64,000 bases of DNA from an uncultured Massilia sp. (GTDB lineage: Bacteria; Pseudomonadota; Gammaproteobacteria; Burkholderiales; Burkholderiaceae). The notes beneath the pieces were generated by a model. The model was not told the origin of the DNA. It worked only from the letters and a program-made list of their open reading frames with translations, and ran no database searches. Shown here one piece after another: positions 45,738 through 54,449 of the stretch (positions are counted from its first letter, which is position 1; each line of letters opens with the position of its first letter). The stretch spans positions 72,678-136,677 of the forward strand of contig CAMLMV010000015.1 of assembly GCA_946481275.1 (NCBI GenBank), written 5' to 3'. Position numbers and translations under genes: made by a program.

Positions 45738-46694
45738 TCAAGGTTGCGCGTGACGATGGGCGGCCGAATAGCTGCCCGTGACGTAGTGTTCGAGCTGGCG
45801 CTCGATGTCGGTCAGGAGGCTGGACGCGCCGATGCGGAACAGGTGCGGTTGCAGCCATTCGTTGCCCAGCTCTTCCTTCATCACGGTCAGGTATTGCAAT
45901 GCGGCCTTGGCGGAGGACACACCCCCGGCCGGCTTGTAGCCGACCTTGTAGCCGGTGCGTTCATAGTACTCGCGGATCGCGCGTACCATCACCAGCGACA
46001 CGGGAATGGTCGCGTTCACACCTTCCTTGCCGGTCGATGTCTTGATGAAATCGGCGCCTGCCATCATGCAGACCCACGATGCTTTTGCTACGTTTTCCAA
46101 AGTGACGAGATCGCCCGTCGCGAGGATCGCCTTCACGTGCGCCTCGCCGCACGCCTGGCGGTATGCGACCATCTCGTCGTACAGCGCCTGCCAGTTGCCC
46201 GTCAGGACGTGCTGGCGCGTGATCACGATGTCGATCTCGGTGGCGCCTGCCGCCACGGACAGTTCGATCTCGCGGATCTTCGTTTCCAGGCTGGAGAGGC
46301 CGGCCGGGAATGCGGTCGACACGGCGGCGATCGGCAGGCGGCCCTGCAGCACCTGCGCGGCCGGCTGGATCATCTCGTGGTACACGCACACGGCGCCCGT
46401 GGTCAGCGACTCCAGGCCCAGCGCCTGCATCAGGTCCGCGCGCAGCGGACGCATCGCCTTGCGGCACAGGCGCTCGACGCGGCCCGGCGTGTCGTCGCCG
46501 GACAAGGTGGTCAGGTCGATGCACTCGATGGCGCGGATCAGCCACGCGGCCTGGTATTCCTTCTTGACCGTGCGGCGGTTCGCCAGGCTCGCGGCGCGGC
46601 GGTCGGCGGCGTTGCGGTTGACCTTCAGGTGGTTGATCCAGCCCAGGTCCAGGTCGATCGCGGTATTACGTTTGAAATCGAGGTTCGGGCTCAT
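45738..46694 (-). CDS. deoC: Deoxyribose-phosphate aldolase
   Basis: A 318-residue class I aldolase. The Schiff-base Lys is in DFIKTSTGKEG and the proton-relay Lys in VKAILATGD. It splits 2-deoxyribose-5-phosphate to acetaldehyde and glyceraldehyde-3-phosphate. The ATG at 46694 overlaps the deoB stop by four bases. It is longer than E. coli DeoC through an N-terminal extension of about 50 residues. Confidence 0.94.
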   Translation of the reverse strand: MSPNLDFKRNTAIDLDLGWINHLKVNRNAADRRAASLANRRTVKKEYQAAWLIRAIECIDLTTLSGDDTPGRVERLCRKAMRPLRADLMQALGLESLTTGAVCVYHEMIQPAAQVLQGRLPIAAVSTAFPAGLSSLETKIREIELSVAAGATEIDIVITRQHVLTGNWQALYDEMVAYRQACGEAHVKAILATGDLVTLENVAKASWVCMMAGADFIKTSTGKEGVNATIPVSLVMVRAIREYYERTGYKVGYKPAGGVSSAKAALQYLTVMKEELGNEWLQPHLFRIGASSLLTDIERQLEHYVTGSYSAAHRHAQP

Positions 46695-47884
46695 AACAAT
46701 GCAGTTCCGTTGGCAAGGGGTTTGACGCCGAGGTGGTGCGCCAGGGTGGCGCCGATGTCGGAGAACGTGTCGGACACGGGCAGCTCGCGCGCCGGCGCGG
46801 CCGGGCCGAAGAACAGCATCGGGATGTGTTCGCGCGTGTGGTCCGAACCGGTCCACGTCGGGTCGCAGCCGTGGTCCGCCGTGATGACGACGAGGTCGCC
46901 CTCTTTCAGCTTGGCGATGAAGTCCGGCAGGCGCGCATCCAGTTCGTGCAGCGCATTCGAATAGCCCGCGACGTCGCGGCGGTGGCCGAAGTGCATGTCG
47001 AAGTCGACGAAGTTCACGAACGTGAGCGACTTGTCGGGCGCGGTGTCCGCCACTTCCAGCAGGCGGTCGAACAGCGCCATGTTGTCGGCACCCTTGATGA
47101 GTTGCGTGACGCCCTGGCCGGCAAAAATATCGCTGATCTTGCCCAGCGCGATGACTTCGCCGCCGGCATCCTTCACGTGGTCCAGCAAGGTGGGCGCGAC
47201 GGGCGGCACGGCGTAGTCGTGGCGGTTGCTCGTGCGCTTGTAATTGCCGTTGCTGCCCGTGAACGGACGCGCGATCACGCGGCCGATGTTGTACGGCTTG
47301 ACCAGTTCATACGCGGCTTCGCACACCTGGTACAGGCGCTCGAGGCCGAAATGCTCTTCGTGCGCGGCGATCTGCATCACGGAGTCGGCCGACGTGTAGA
47401 TGATCGGCTTGCCGGTGGCGACGTGCTCGTCGCCCAGTTCCGTGATGATGGTCGTGCCGGACGCGTGGCAGTTGCCCAGCCAGCCCGGCACGTTCGTGAT
47501 CCCGGCCAGTTTATCGGTCAGCTCTTGCGGGAACGTGGGCACGGTTTTCGGGAAGTAGCCCCAGTCGAACAGCACGGGCACGCCGGCGATTTCCCAGTGG
47601 CCGCTCTGCGTGTCCTTGCCGGTGGATTTCTCACGCGCGACGCTCCAGGCGCCGGTGAAGCCGTCGCGCTTGTTGAAACCGGCGGGCCATTCGCCGCTGG
47701 CCTTGTGGGCGGCGGCGCCGAGACCGATCTGTTCCAGATTGGGCAGCGACATCGGCGTGCCCGCATCCGCGGCCCACTTCGCGATGTGGCCGAGGGTATT
47801 GGCGCCCGCGTCGCCGTATTTGTCGGCATCGGGCAAGGCGCCCAGGCCGAAGGAGTCCAGCAGGAGGATGAATGCGCGTGACAT
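46691..47884 (-). CDS. deoB: Phosphopentomutase
   Basis: A 397-residue alkaline-phosphatase-fold enzyme with metal ligands in LLLDSFGLGALPDADKYGD, the phosphorylated residue region ANTLGHIA, and the C-terminal ITADHGCDPTW and SDHTREHIPML. It converts (deoxy)ribose-1-phosphate to the 5-phosphate for DeoC. It lies 33 bases after the purine nucleoside phosphorylase gene. Confidence 0.95.
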   Translation of the reverse strand: MSRAFILLLDSFGLGALPDADKYGDAGANTLGHIAKWAADAGTPMSLPNLEQIGLGAAAHKASGEWPAGFNKRDGFTGAWSVAREKSTGKDTQSGHWEIAGVPVLFDWGYFPKTVPTFPQELTDKLAGITNVPGWLGNCHASGTTIITELGDEHVATGKPIIYTSADSVMQIAAHEEHFGLERLYQVCEAAYELVKPYNIGRVIARPFTGSNGNYKRTSNRHDYAVPPVAPTLLDHVKDAGGEVIALGKISDIFAGQGVTQLIKGADNMALFDRLLEVADTAPDKSLTFVNFVDFDMHFGHRRDVAGYSNALHELDARLPDFIAKLKEGDLVVITADHGCDPTWTGSDHTREHIPMLFFGPAAPARELPVSDTFSDIGATLAHHLGVKPLANGTALL

Positions 47885-47917
47885 GGTATCCCTTCCTTAT
47901 TCCCGATTATTCCGTGC

Positions 47918-48760
47918 TCAGGCGGTCTTGCCCAGTCGTTCGATGAAGCCGTGGATCAGCGTGACCATATCCTTGGCCGCAATGGCAGCATACTTCAGCG
48001 TCTGCTCGTGCGACAGCGGGAACGGGGTCAGGCCTTCGGCCAGGTTCGTGATGGCGGACACGCCCGCGACCTTCAGGCCGCAATGACGGGCCGAGATCAC
48101 TTCCGGCACGACCGACATGCCGACGACGTCCGCGCCCAGCGCCTTGAATGCGCGGATCTCGGCGGCCGTCTCGAAGTTCGGGCCCGGGCATGCCAGGTAC
48201 ACGCCTTCGTTCACGTTGATGTTCTTCTCCGCCGCCGTCGCCTTGATCAGGTCGCGCATATCGGCATCGTATGCATTGGCCATGCTGAAGAAGCGCGGAC
48301 CGAAGCGGTCGTCGTTCGGGCCGGCCATCGGGCTGCCCGGCAGCAGGTTGATGTGGTCCGTCAGCACGACGACGCTGCCCGCGTCCACTTCCGGACGCAG
48401 CGAACCGGCGGCATTCGTCACGAACAGCAGTTCGCAGCCGATCAGTTTGAAGGTGCGCACGGCGGAGGTCATCACGGCCGGGCCGTAGCCTTCATAGAAG
48501 TGGCCGCGGCCCTTCATGCACACGACCGGCACGCCCGCCAGCGTACCCAGGACCAGTTCGCCCGCGTGGCCGTGCACGGTACTGATCGGAAAGCCCGGCA
48601 GGTCGGCATAGCTGATCGACACCGCATCCTCCATCTGCTCGGCCAGCACGCCGAGGCCGGAACCGAGGATCAGGGCCACGCGCGGCGTGAAGCCCGGCTT
48701 GCGGGCGCGGATGACGTCGGCGGCTTCGAAAGGAGTGTTGCTGAAGGAGTGAGTAGTCAT
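47918..48760 (-). CDS. Purine nucleoside phosphorylase (trimeric type)
   Basis: A 280-residue PNP of the human/PunA/XapA class: LILGSGLGVLAE (phosphate loop), GRGHFYEGY, VTNAAGSL, VGMSVVPEV and ITNLAEG are present. It splits purine (deoxy)nucleosides to base and sugar-1-phosphate. First gene of the deo operon; start at 48760. Whether it favours guanosine/inosine or xanthosine is not readable, so I give no symbol. Confidence 0.93.
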   Translation of the reverse strand: MTTHSFSNTPFEAADVIRARKPGFTPRVALILGSGLGVLAEQMEDAVSISYADLPGFPISTVHGHAGELVLGTLAGVPVVCMKGRGHFYEGYGPAVMTSAVRTFKLIGCELLFVTNAAGSLRPEVDAGSVVVLTDHINLLPGSPMAGPNDDRFGPRFFSMANAYDADMRDLIKATAAEKNINVNEGVYLACPGPNFETAAEIRAFKALGADVVGMSVVPEVISARHCGLKVAGVSAITNLAEGLTPFPLSHEQTLKYAAIAAKDMVTLIHGFIERLGKTA

Positions 48761-48808
48761 TGTCGCGGTCTGTCGAGGATGGGGGCGCCGTGCACCAAAA
48801 TATGTCAA

Positions 48809-48846
48809 CTATGCATGAATGCCGATTGTGTTGGCAAATACCATTT
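48809..48846 (-). promoter_or_regulatory. Deo operon promoter/operator, shared with the bmp gene
   Basis: On the minus strand: AAAATGGTATTTGCCA, then 15 bases, then ATGCATAGTT. TTGCCA (48837-48832) serves as -35 and GCATAG (48814-48809), 17 bases away, as -10. The same arrangement, with 16 of 17 bases in the upstream block alike, lies before the BMP-protein gene. I infer one common regulator of nucleoside uptake and breakdown. Confidence 0.55.
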
Positions 48847-48970
48847 TTCTGGCAGATTTATATCTTGCGAGAATAAATTCGCGCTAGACTCCACCCATGC
48901 ATAGGTCCGCGTTGACCGTGCGCAAACATATGTTTAAGATGAAAAACAAAAGTTTAATCCTCCCGTCATC

Positions 48971-50086
48971 GTGACAGAATCGTCGAAGAAACAACAGTTG
49001 TACGAGGCCATCCGCGCGAATCCCTTCATTTCGCAGCAGGAGCTCGCCAACCAGCTGGGACTGTCGCGCTCGGCGGTCGCCGGCTATATCGCGGGCCTGA
49101 TCCGCGAGCGCAAGCTGCTCGGGCGCGCGTACGTGCTGCCGGACCGGCGTCCCGTCGTGTGCGTGGGCGCGGCGAACCTCGACCGCAAGCTGCGCTCGAC
49201 GGATGCCATCGCCCTGCGCACGTCGAACCCGGCCAGCCAGAGCGAATCGTTCGGCGGCGTGGCGCGCAACATCGCCGAGAATCTCGCCCGGCTGGGCACG
49301 ACGGTCGCGCTGCTGACGGCGATCGGTGCCGATTCCTCCGGCGCCGCCCTGCTCGACCACGCGGACAGCCTCGGCATCGACGTGCGCGGCGCGCTGCGCC
49401 TGGACGGCTGCTGCAGCGGCACGTACACGGCCGTGCTGGACCGCGACGGCGAAATGGTCGTCGCGCTGGCCGACATGTCGCTGTATAACCGCATGGAGCC
49501 GGCGTACATCGACGCGCGCCAGGCCCAGTTCGCGGGCGCCGCGCTCGTCGTCGCGGACCTGAACCTGCCGCAAGACACCGTCGCCGCCCTCGCCCGGCAG
49601 GCCCGTCGCACGGACACGCCGCTCGTGCTCGTCGCGGTCTCCGAACCGAAGATGGCGCGCCTGCCCGACGATTTATCCGGCGTGCGCCTGCTGATCCTCA
49701 ACGCCGGCGAGCTGGCGGCCCGCGTCCGGCGCCCCCTGCCCGACGACGCCGCACTCGCCGAGGCCATCCGCGAAGTCCGGGCGCAGGGCGCGCAAGACCT
49801 GATCGTCACCCGCGGCGCGCGCGGCGTGCTCGTCACCGCGGGCGACGGCATCGCCGACCTGCCCGCGCTGCCCGTAGACGTCGTCGACGTGACGGGTGCC
49901 GGCGATGCGTTCGCCGCCGCCGTCTGCTGGTCGCTCGTGCAGGACGATGGGACCGAAAACCTCGTGCTCGCGTGCCGCCGCGGCCTGCACTTGTCGGCCC
50001 TCACGCTGGGCGTGCCCGAGACCGTGCACCCTGGCCTGGGGCCGGACAGCCTCGCCACCGAACCTCCTCCGCTTTCACAGGACTGA
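48971..50086 (+). CDS. psuK: Pseudouridine kinase (PfkB family with N-terminal winged helix)
   Basis: A 371-residue protein starting at GTG 48971. Residues 5-55 form a winged helix (YEAIRANPFISQQELANQLG, SRSAVAGYIAGLI), and 65-360 a PfkB carbohydrate kinase with GGVARNIAENLARLG and DVTGAGDAFAAAV (ATP site). It phosphorylates pseudouridine; PsuG then splits it. E. coli YeiI has a similar layout. It is divergent from the deo operon and followed two bases later by psuG. Confidence 0.85.
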   Translation: MTESSKKQQLYEAIRANPFISQQELANQLGLSRSAVAGYIAGLIRERKLLGRAYVLPDRRPVVCVGAANLDRKLRSTDAIALRTSNPASQSESFGGVARNIAENLARLGTTVALLTAIGADSSGAALLDHADSLGIDVRGALRLDGCCSGTYTAVLDRDGEMVVALADMSLYNRMEPAYIDARQAQFAGAALVVADLNLPQDTVAALARQARRTDTPLVLVAVSEPKMARLPDDLSGVRLLILNAGELAARVRRPLPDDAALAEAIREVRAQGAQDLIVTRGARGVLVTAGDGIADLPALPVDVVDVTGAGDAFAAAVCWSLVQDDGTENLVLACRRGLHLSALTLGVPETVHPGLGPDSLATEPPPLSQD

Positions 50087-50088
50087 AC

Positions 50089-51009
50089 ATGCAAGCCTTC
50101 CTCCAGTTTTCCCCCGAAGTGCAGGCCGCGCGCGCGGCCGGCAAGCCCGTCGTCGCGCTCGAATCGACGATCATCTCGCACGGCATGCCGTACCCGCAGA
50201 ACGTGCAGACGGCGCGCGAGGTCGAGCAGGTGATCCGCGACGCCGGCGCGACGCCGGCCACCATCGCCCTCATCGACGGCCGCATCTGCGTGGGCCTGGC
50301 CGGCGACCAGCTCGAACAGCTGGGCAACGCGAAGGATGCGCTGAAAGTGAGCCGGCGCGACCTCGCGTACGTGCTGGCCGAGAAGAAGCTGGGCGCGACG
50401 ACGGTCGCCGCCACGATGATCTGCGCGGCACTGGCGGGCATCGAGGTGTTCGTCACGGGCGGCATCGGCGGCGTGCACCGCGGCGCGGAGACGAGCTTCG
50501 ACATCTCCGCCGACCTGCAGGAGCTGGCGCGCACGAACGTCGCCGTCGTGTGCGCGGGCGTGAAATCCATCCTCGACATCGGCCTCACCCTGGAATACCT
50601 GGAGACGCATGGCGTGCCGGTGGTCAGCGTCGGCCAGCCCGGCTTCCCCGCGTTCTTCACGCGCGAATCCGGCTTCAACGCCGACTTCCAGCTCGACACG
50701 CCGGAACAGCAGGCCCGCTTCATCCGCACCAAATGGCAGCTGGGCTTGAGCGGCGGCGTCGTCGTCAGCAATCCGGTTCCGGCGGAATCCGCGATGCAGA
50801 ACGACGAGATCGACGGCATCATCGCGCAGGCGCTGCGCGAAGCCGACGCGCAAGGCGTGAAAGGCAAGGCCGTGACGCCGTTCCTGCTGGCCCGCATCAA
50901 GGACCTGACGGGCGGCCGCAGCCTCGCCACGAACATCGCGCTGGTCAAACACAATGCCCTCGTGGGCGCCCGCCTCGCGGTGGCGCTGCACGCGGCCGCC
51001 CACGTTTGA
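50089..51009 (+). CDS. psuG: Pseudouridine-5'-phosphate glycosidase
   Basis: A 306-residue PsuG (indigoidine synthase A-like fold). Conserved VALESTIISHGMPYPQN, LIDGRICVGL, GATTVAATM and VSNPVPAESAM stretches hold the active-site Glu, Lys and Asn. It breaks the C-C glycosidic bond of pseudouridine-5'-phosphate to uracil and ribose-5-phosphate. Uracil could then enter the operon at 24-34 kb. Confidence 0.93.
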   Translation: MQAFLQFSPEVQAARAAGKPVVALESTIISHGMPYPQNVQTAREVEQVIRDAGATPATIALIDGRICVGLAGDQLEQLGNAKDALKVSRRDLAYVLAEKKLGATTVAATMICAALAGIEVFVTGGIGGVHRGAETSFDISADLQELARTNVAVVCAGVKSILDIGLTLEYLETHGVPVVSVGQPGFPAFFTRESGFNADFQLDTPEQQARFIRTKWQLGLSGGVVVSNPVPAESAMQNDEIDGIIAQALREADAQGVKGKAVTPFLLARIKDLTGGRSLATNIALVKHNALVGARLAVALHAAAHV

Positions 51010-51016
51010 GACCATC

Positions 51017-51919
51017 ATGTCGATCGACCTGAAACAGCTGAAATATTTCCTGGCGGTGGCCGAAGAAAAAAGCTTCAGCCGCGCCGCCGAGCGCCTGCAC
51101 ATTTCGCAGCCGCCGCTGTCGCAGCAGATCATGAAGCTGGAGAGCGAGCTGGGCGTACGCCTGTTCGCGCGCACGACGCGCAGCTTCGAGCTGACGGTCG
51201 CCGGCAAGGCGCTGATGCACGAAGCGGCCGACCTGCTGGGCCGCATGCGCATGACCATCGACACCATCCGCCAGATCGACCGCGGCGAAGTGGGCCGCCT
51301 GCGCGTGGGCATCGTCGGTTCGGCGATGTGGGGGCCGATCCCCGGCCTGCTGGAACAGTTCCAGAGCCAGTTCCCGCGCGTGACGTGGACCATCCACGAA
51401 CTCGGCCCGAACGACCAGTGGGACGCGCTGCGCGGCAAGCAGATCGACGTGGGCTTCTGGCGCGAGCCGAAGATCGACGAAGACATGCTGAAGAACGCCG
51501 GCCTGCGCCAGGAACTGGCGTTCCGCGAAGACGTGTGCGTCGCGATCAACGCCCAGCACCCGCTCGCGCAGCAGGACGCCATCGAGCTGATAGCCATCGC
51601 CAACGAGCCGATGCTGACCCTGCACCTGGACCAGTCGGCCGAGCCGCGCTACCTGATCCAGTGCTGCGTCAACGCGGGCTTCCAGCCGACGATCTTCCAG
51701 GAAGCCGCGGAGCCGCAGACCCTGCTCGCGATGGTCGGTGCGGGGCTCGGCGTGGCGCTGATGCCGGCGACGACGAGCCGCATCGGCTGGCCGGGCGTGC
51801 GCTTCCTGCCGGTGCGCACCAATCCGCCGTCGGCCAACCTGTACATCACCTATCCGACGCAGGACGATGCGCCGGTGGTGCGGGCGTTCCTGAAAATCCT
51901 GAACCCGGCCGGAGCGTGA
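51017..51919 (+). CDS. LysR-type transcriptional regulator
   Basis: A 300-residue LysR protein of the BenM/CatM-like group (LKQLKYFLAVAEEKSFSRAA, ISQPPLSQQIMKLESELGV) with an effector domain after residue 90. It begins seven bases after psuG, so it is probably in the same transcript; target genes are not clear. It is convergent with the pcp operon (three-base gap). Confidence 0.9.
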   Translation: MSIDLKQLKYFLAVAEEKSFSRAAERLHISQPPLSQQIMKLESELGVRLFARTTRSFELTVAGKALMHEAADLLGRMRMTIDTIRQIDRGEVGRLRVGIVGSAMWGPIPGLLEQFQSQFPRVTWTIHELGPNDQWDALRGKQIDVGFWREPKIDEDMLKNAGLRQELAFREDVCVAINAQHPLAQQDAIELIAIANEPMLTLHLDQSAEPRYLIQCCVNAGFQPTIFQEAAEPQTLLAMVGAGLGVALMPATTSRIGWPGVRFLPVRTNPPSANLYITYPTQDDAPVVRAFLKILNPAGA

Positions 51920-51922
51920 CGC

Positions 51923-52594
51923 TCAGTGCGTGGCGCCGCCCGCCTCCTGGGTATCGGTCTCCGTCACCACCGCCACCTCCACGGCGATCCTGAGCGCATC
52001 GACGATGTCGCGCAGCGCCATCGACGGCGGCCGCTCCGGGCGGTCGGCCGCCTGCTCGGGCAGGAACGGCACGTGGATCAATCCCGCCTTCAGCGGCTGC
52101 CCGACCGCGTGGTGCATCAGGCCGTAGAACACGTGGTTGCACACGAACGTGCCGGCCGTCTGCGACACGCCGGACGGGAACCCGCGCAGGCGCAGCGCCT
52201 TCACGATGGCCTTGACGGGCAAGGTGGTGAAATAGGCGGCCGGACCGTCGGCCGCGACGGGCGTGTCGACGGGCTGGTTGCCCGCGTTGTCGCGGATCGA
52301 GGCGTCGTCGACGTTGATGGCCACACGCTCCAGCGAAATCTCGGAGCGGCCGCCGGCCTGGCCGACGGCGATCACGATGTCGGGCTTGACGCCCGCGATG
52401 GATTCGCGCAGCACGTCGAGGGCGGTGCCGAACACGCAGGGCAGCTGGCGCGCGACGACCGCGAAGCCCGGCCCGGACCAGCCGTCCAGCGCGCGCACGG
52501 CTTCCCACGACGGGTTGATGGCGGCGCCGTTGAACGGTTCGAATCCGGTCAGCAGGACGGTCCTGGTGGGTACTTGGGTGGTGGGTGCGGTCAT
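51923..52594 (-). CDS. pcp: Pyroglutamyl-peptidase I
   Basis: A 223-residue C15 cysteine peptidase with catalytic Glu89 (SLERVAIN), Cys152 (TAGTFVCNHVFYGL) and His174 (GLIHVPFLP). It removes N-terminal pyroglutamate from peptides in the cytoplasm. It lies seven bases after the DUF979 membrane gene in a three-gene operon, which suggests use of pyroglutamate or pyroglutamyl peptides. Confidence 0.93.
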   Translation of the reverse strand: MTAPTTQVPTRTVLLTGFEPFNGAAINPSWEAVRALDGWSGPGFAVVARQLPCVFGTALDVLRESIAGVKPDIVIAVGQAGGRSEISLERVAINVDDASIRDNAGNQPVDTPVAADGPAAYFTTLPVKAIVKALRLRGFPSGVSQTAGTFVCNHVFYGLMHHAVGQPLKAGLIHVPFLPEQAADRPERPPSMALRDIVDALRIAVEVAVVTETDTQEAGGATH

Positions 52595-52601
52595 GGTCGC
52601 C

Positions 52602-53558
52602 TCATCGATACATCAGGAAGTACAGCAGGACGATATTCGCGCCCAGCAGCGGCAACGCGGTCGGCAGCTGGGCCTTGATCACGGCATTCTTGTCGGGCAG
52701 TTCGAGCAGCGCCGCCGGCACGATGTTGAAATTCGCCGCCATCGGCGTCATCAGGGTGCCGCAGTATGCGCTGAACATGCCGATCGCGGCCATCACGGCC
52801 GGATTCGCATGGTACACCCCGACCAGCACGGGAATCCCGATGCCGCCCGCGATGACGGGGAACGCGGCAAAGCCGTTGCCCATCACGACGGTAAATAATG
52901 CCATGCCCACGCAGAACGCGGCGCAGGCCAGCAGCCGCGAATCGAGCGGGATGTAGCTCGTCGCGACGTGGGCCACGGCCTTGCCCACGCCCGCCTCGGA
53001 AAACAGCAGCCCGAGCACGGCCAGCATGTGCGGCAGCACGACGGCCCAGCTCATCGCGTCGATCAGGCGCCGCGCCTCGCGCACACCCTGCAGCGGCGTC
53101 GCGCGCGTGAGCCAGCAGGCGAGCGCGAGCGCGGCGACGCTGCCGCAGCCCATGCTCACCAGGGTCACGTTCTTCGGATCGAGCAGGAAGTCCGCGCCGA
53201 CGTGGACATCCTTCAGCACGACGGAACCGAGCATCGTCACGACGGGAATCGCCAGCGCCGGCACGAGCAGGCGGTTGCCCAGCCGCGCCGCCGTGGATTG
53301 GCGTTGCGCTTCCGGCAGGACGTCCGCCTTCCCCGGCCTCACGAAACCGAACCCGGCGACGAGCGCCATCACGATCATCAGCACGCCCGCCACGCCTGGG
53401 GCCAGGCGCTCGCCCAGCAGGTAGACGAGCGCGTACAGGCCCCAGAACAGCGCCGTCGTGTAGCGGCGCGGATTGGTCGCGTCGCGCAGCGTCATCAGCG
53501 CGCACGCGGCGAACAGCAGGCCGACGAGCAGGTAGAAGAAGTCGAGCGAAACGATCAT
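52602..53558 (-). CDS. DUF979 family membrane protein (putative transporter subunit)
   Basis: A 318-residue protein with about nine or ten helices (first FFYLLVGLLFAACALMTL) and a conserved loop in the last part (GNGFAAFPVIAGGIGIPVLV, SAYCGTLMTPMAANFNIVPA). It always accompanies DUF969. Members of the pair have been proposed as 5-oxoproline transporters; the adjacent pcp gene fits. Start 53558 overlaps the DUF969 stop by four bases. Confidence 0.85.
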   Translation of the reverse strand: MIVSLDFFYLLVGLLFAACALMTLRDATNPRRYTTALFWGLYALVYLLGERLAPGVAGVLMIVMALVAGFGFVRPGKADVLPEAQRQSTAARLGNRLLVPALAIPVVTMLGSVVLKDVHVGADFLLDPKNVTLVSMGCGSVAALALACWLTRATPLQGVREARRLIDAMSWAVVLPHMLAVLGLLFSEAGVGKAVAHVATSYIPLDSRLLACAAFCVGMALFTVVMGNGFAAFPVIAGGIGIPVLVGVYHANPAVMAAIGMFSAYCGTLMTPMAANFNIVPAALLELPDKNAVIKAQLPTALPLLGANIVLLYFLMYR

Positions 53559-54244
53559 CGCATGGTCTCGCGGCGGATGCGGGCGTCGAGCCGGCGCAGG
53601 TTCCACGCGTGGATGACGAACGCCGTCACCGCCGTCGGGATGCCCCACAGCGCCATGTGGATGGGATCGACGTCCAGGCCCTCGGCCTTGAGGATCGTCT
53701 GCATCAGCACGATGGCGCCGAACGCGACGAACACGTCCTCGCCGAAGAACAGGCCGACGTTGTCCGTGGCCGCGCTCATCGCCCGGATGCGCTGGCGCAG
53801 CGGTTCGGGCAGATGGCCGTGGCGCGCCTCCGCCGCCGCCTCGGCCATCGGCGCGACGAGCGGCCGCACCATGTTCGGGTGGCCGCCCAGGCTCGTGAGA
53901 CCGAACGCAGCGGCCACCTCGCGCGCCAGCAGGTACACGGTCAGCAGGCGGCCCGTCGTGGCCGAGCGGATGCGGGCGATGCTGGCCTGCGCATGCTCCT
54001 TGAGGCCGAAGCGTTCCAGCAGGCCGATCGCGGCCAGCGGCAGCAACAGGATCAGCGGCAGGTTGCGGGTCTTGATGAATGCCGTGCCGAGCGACTCCAG
54101 CAGGTGCAGCAGCGGCAGGTGCGCGGCCCAGCCGGTCACGCCGCAGGCCACGATCACGACGAGCACCGGGTTGGCCCGCAACACGAATCCGGCGGCGACG
54201 GCCGCGATGCCGAGCAGCGGCCACAGGTTGACGGCAGGTTGCAT
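53555..54244 (-). CDS. DUF969 family membrane protein (putative transporter subunit)
   Basis: A 229-residue protein with about five helices (LWPLLGIAAVAAGFVLRANP, LPLILLLPLAAIGLLERFGL) and a conserved SLGGHPNMVRPLVAPMAEAA plus DNVGLFFGEDVFVAFGAIV. It is the first gene of the operon with DUF979 and pcp, and overlaps DUF979 by ATGA. Pair probably forms one transporter; substrate is inferred from pcp only. Confidence 0.85.
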   Translation of the reverse strand: MQPAVNLWPLLGIAAVAAGFVLRANPVLVVIVACGVTGWAAHLPLLHLLESLGTAFIKTRNLPLILLLPLAAIGLLERFGLKEHAQASIARIRSATTGRLLTVYLLAREVAAAFGLTSLGGHPNMVRPLVAPMAEAAAEARHGHLPEPLRQRIRAMSAATDNVGLFFGEDVFVAFGAIVLMQTILKAEGLDVDPIHMALWGIPTAVTAFVIHAWNLRRLDARIRRETMR

Positions 54245-54449
54245 GATCCTCCAGCGGTTGTGGTTGCGTGCAGAATCTTACTCTACAGCTAGCTTCGCGC
54301 CGCTCGTGTTTTGTGCATTCGATGATGGCGTCGCTTCGTCACGACGCGCGCCCCACCTGCACACAAGCGGCCGGCACGCTTTGCGCGCACGCATGGCGTA
54401 CCAGACGATGCGCGCTAAGCTCGATGCCGTTTCCATCCGGAGTTCGGCC

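Noticed and set aside
42121..45753. A 1210-codon open frame on the plus strand
   Set aside because: It lies antisense to deoA and the aldehyde dehydrogenase; its Arg/Ala/Asp/His-rich composition is typical of GC-rich antisense frames.
48803..48808. Perfect TTGACA (minus strand) before the purine nucleoside phosphorylase gene
   Set aside because: No -10-like sequence lies 16-18 bases downstream of it; the TTGCCA-N17-GCATAG element just upstream, which is shared with bmp, is better supported.
52968..54449. Long upstream extension of the NHL-repeat gene
   Set aside because: It is antisense to DUF979 and DUF969; the lipoprotein signal after the ATG at 54450 marks the true start.
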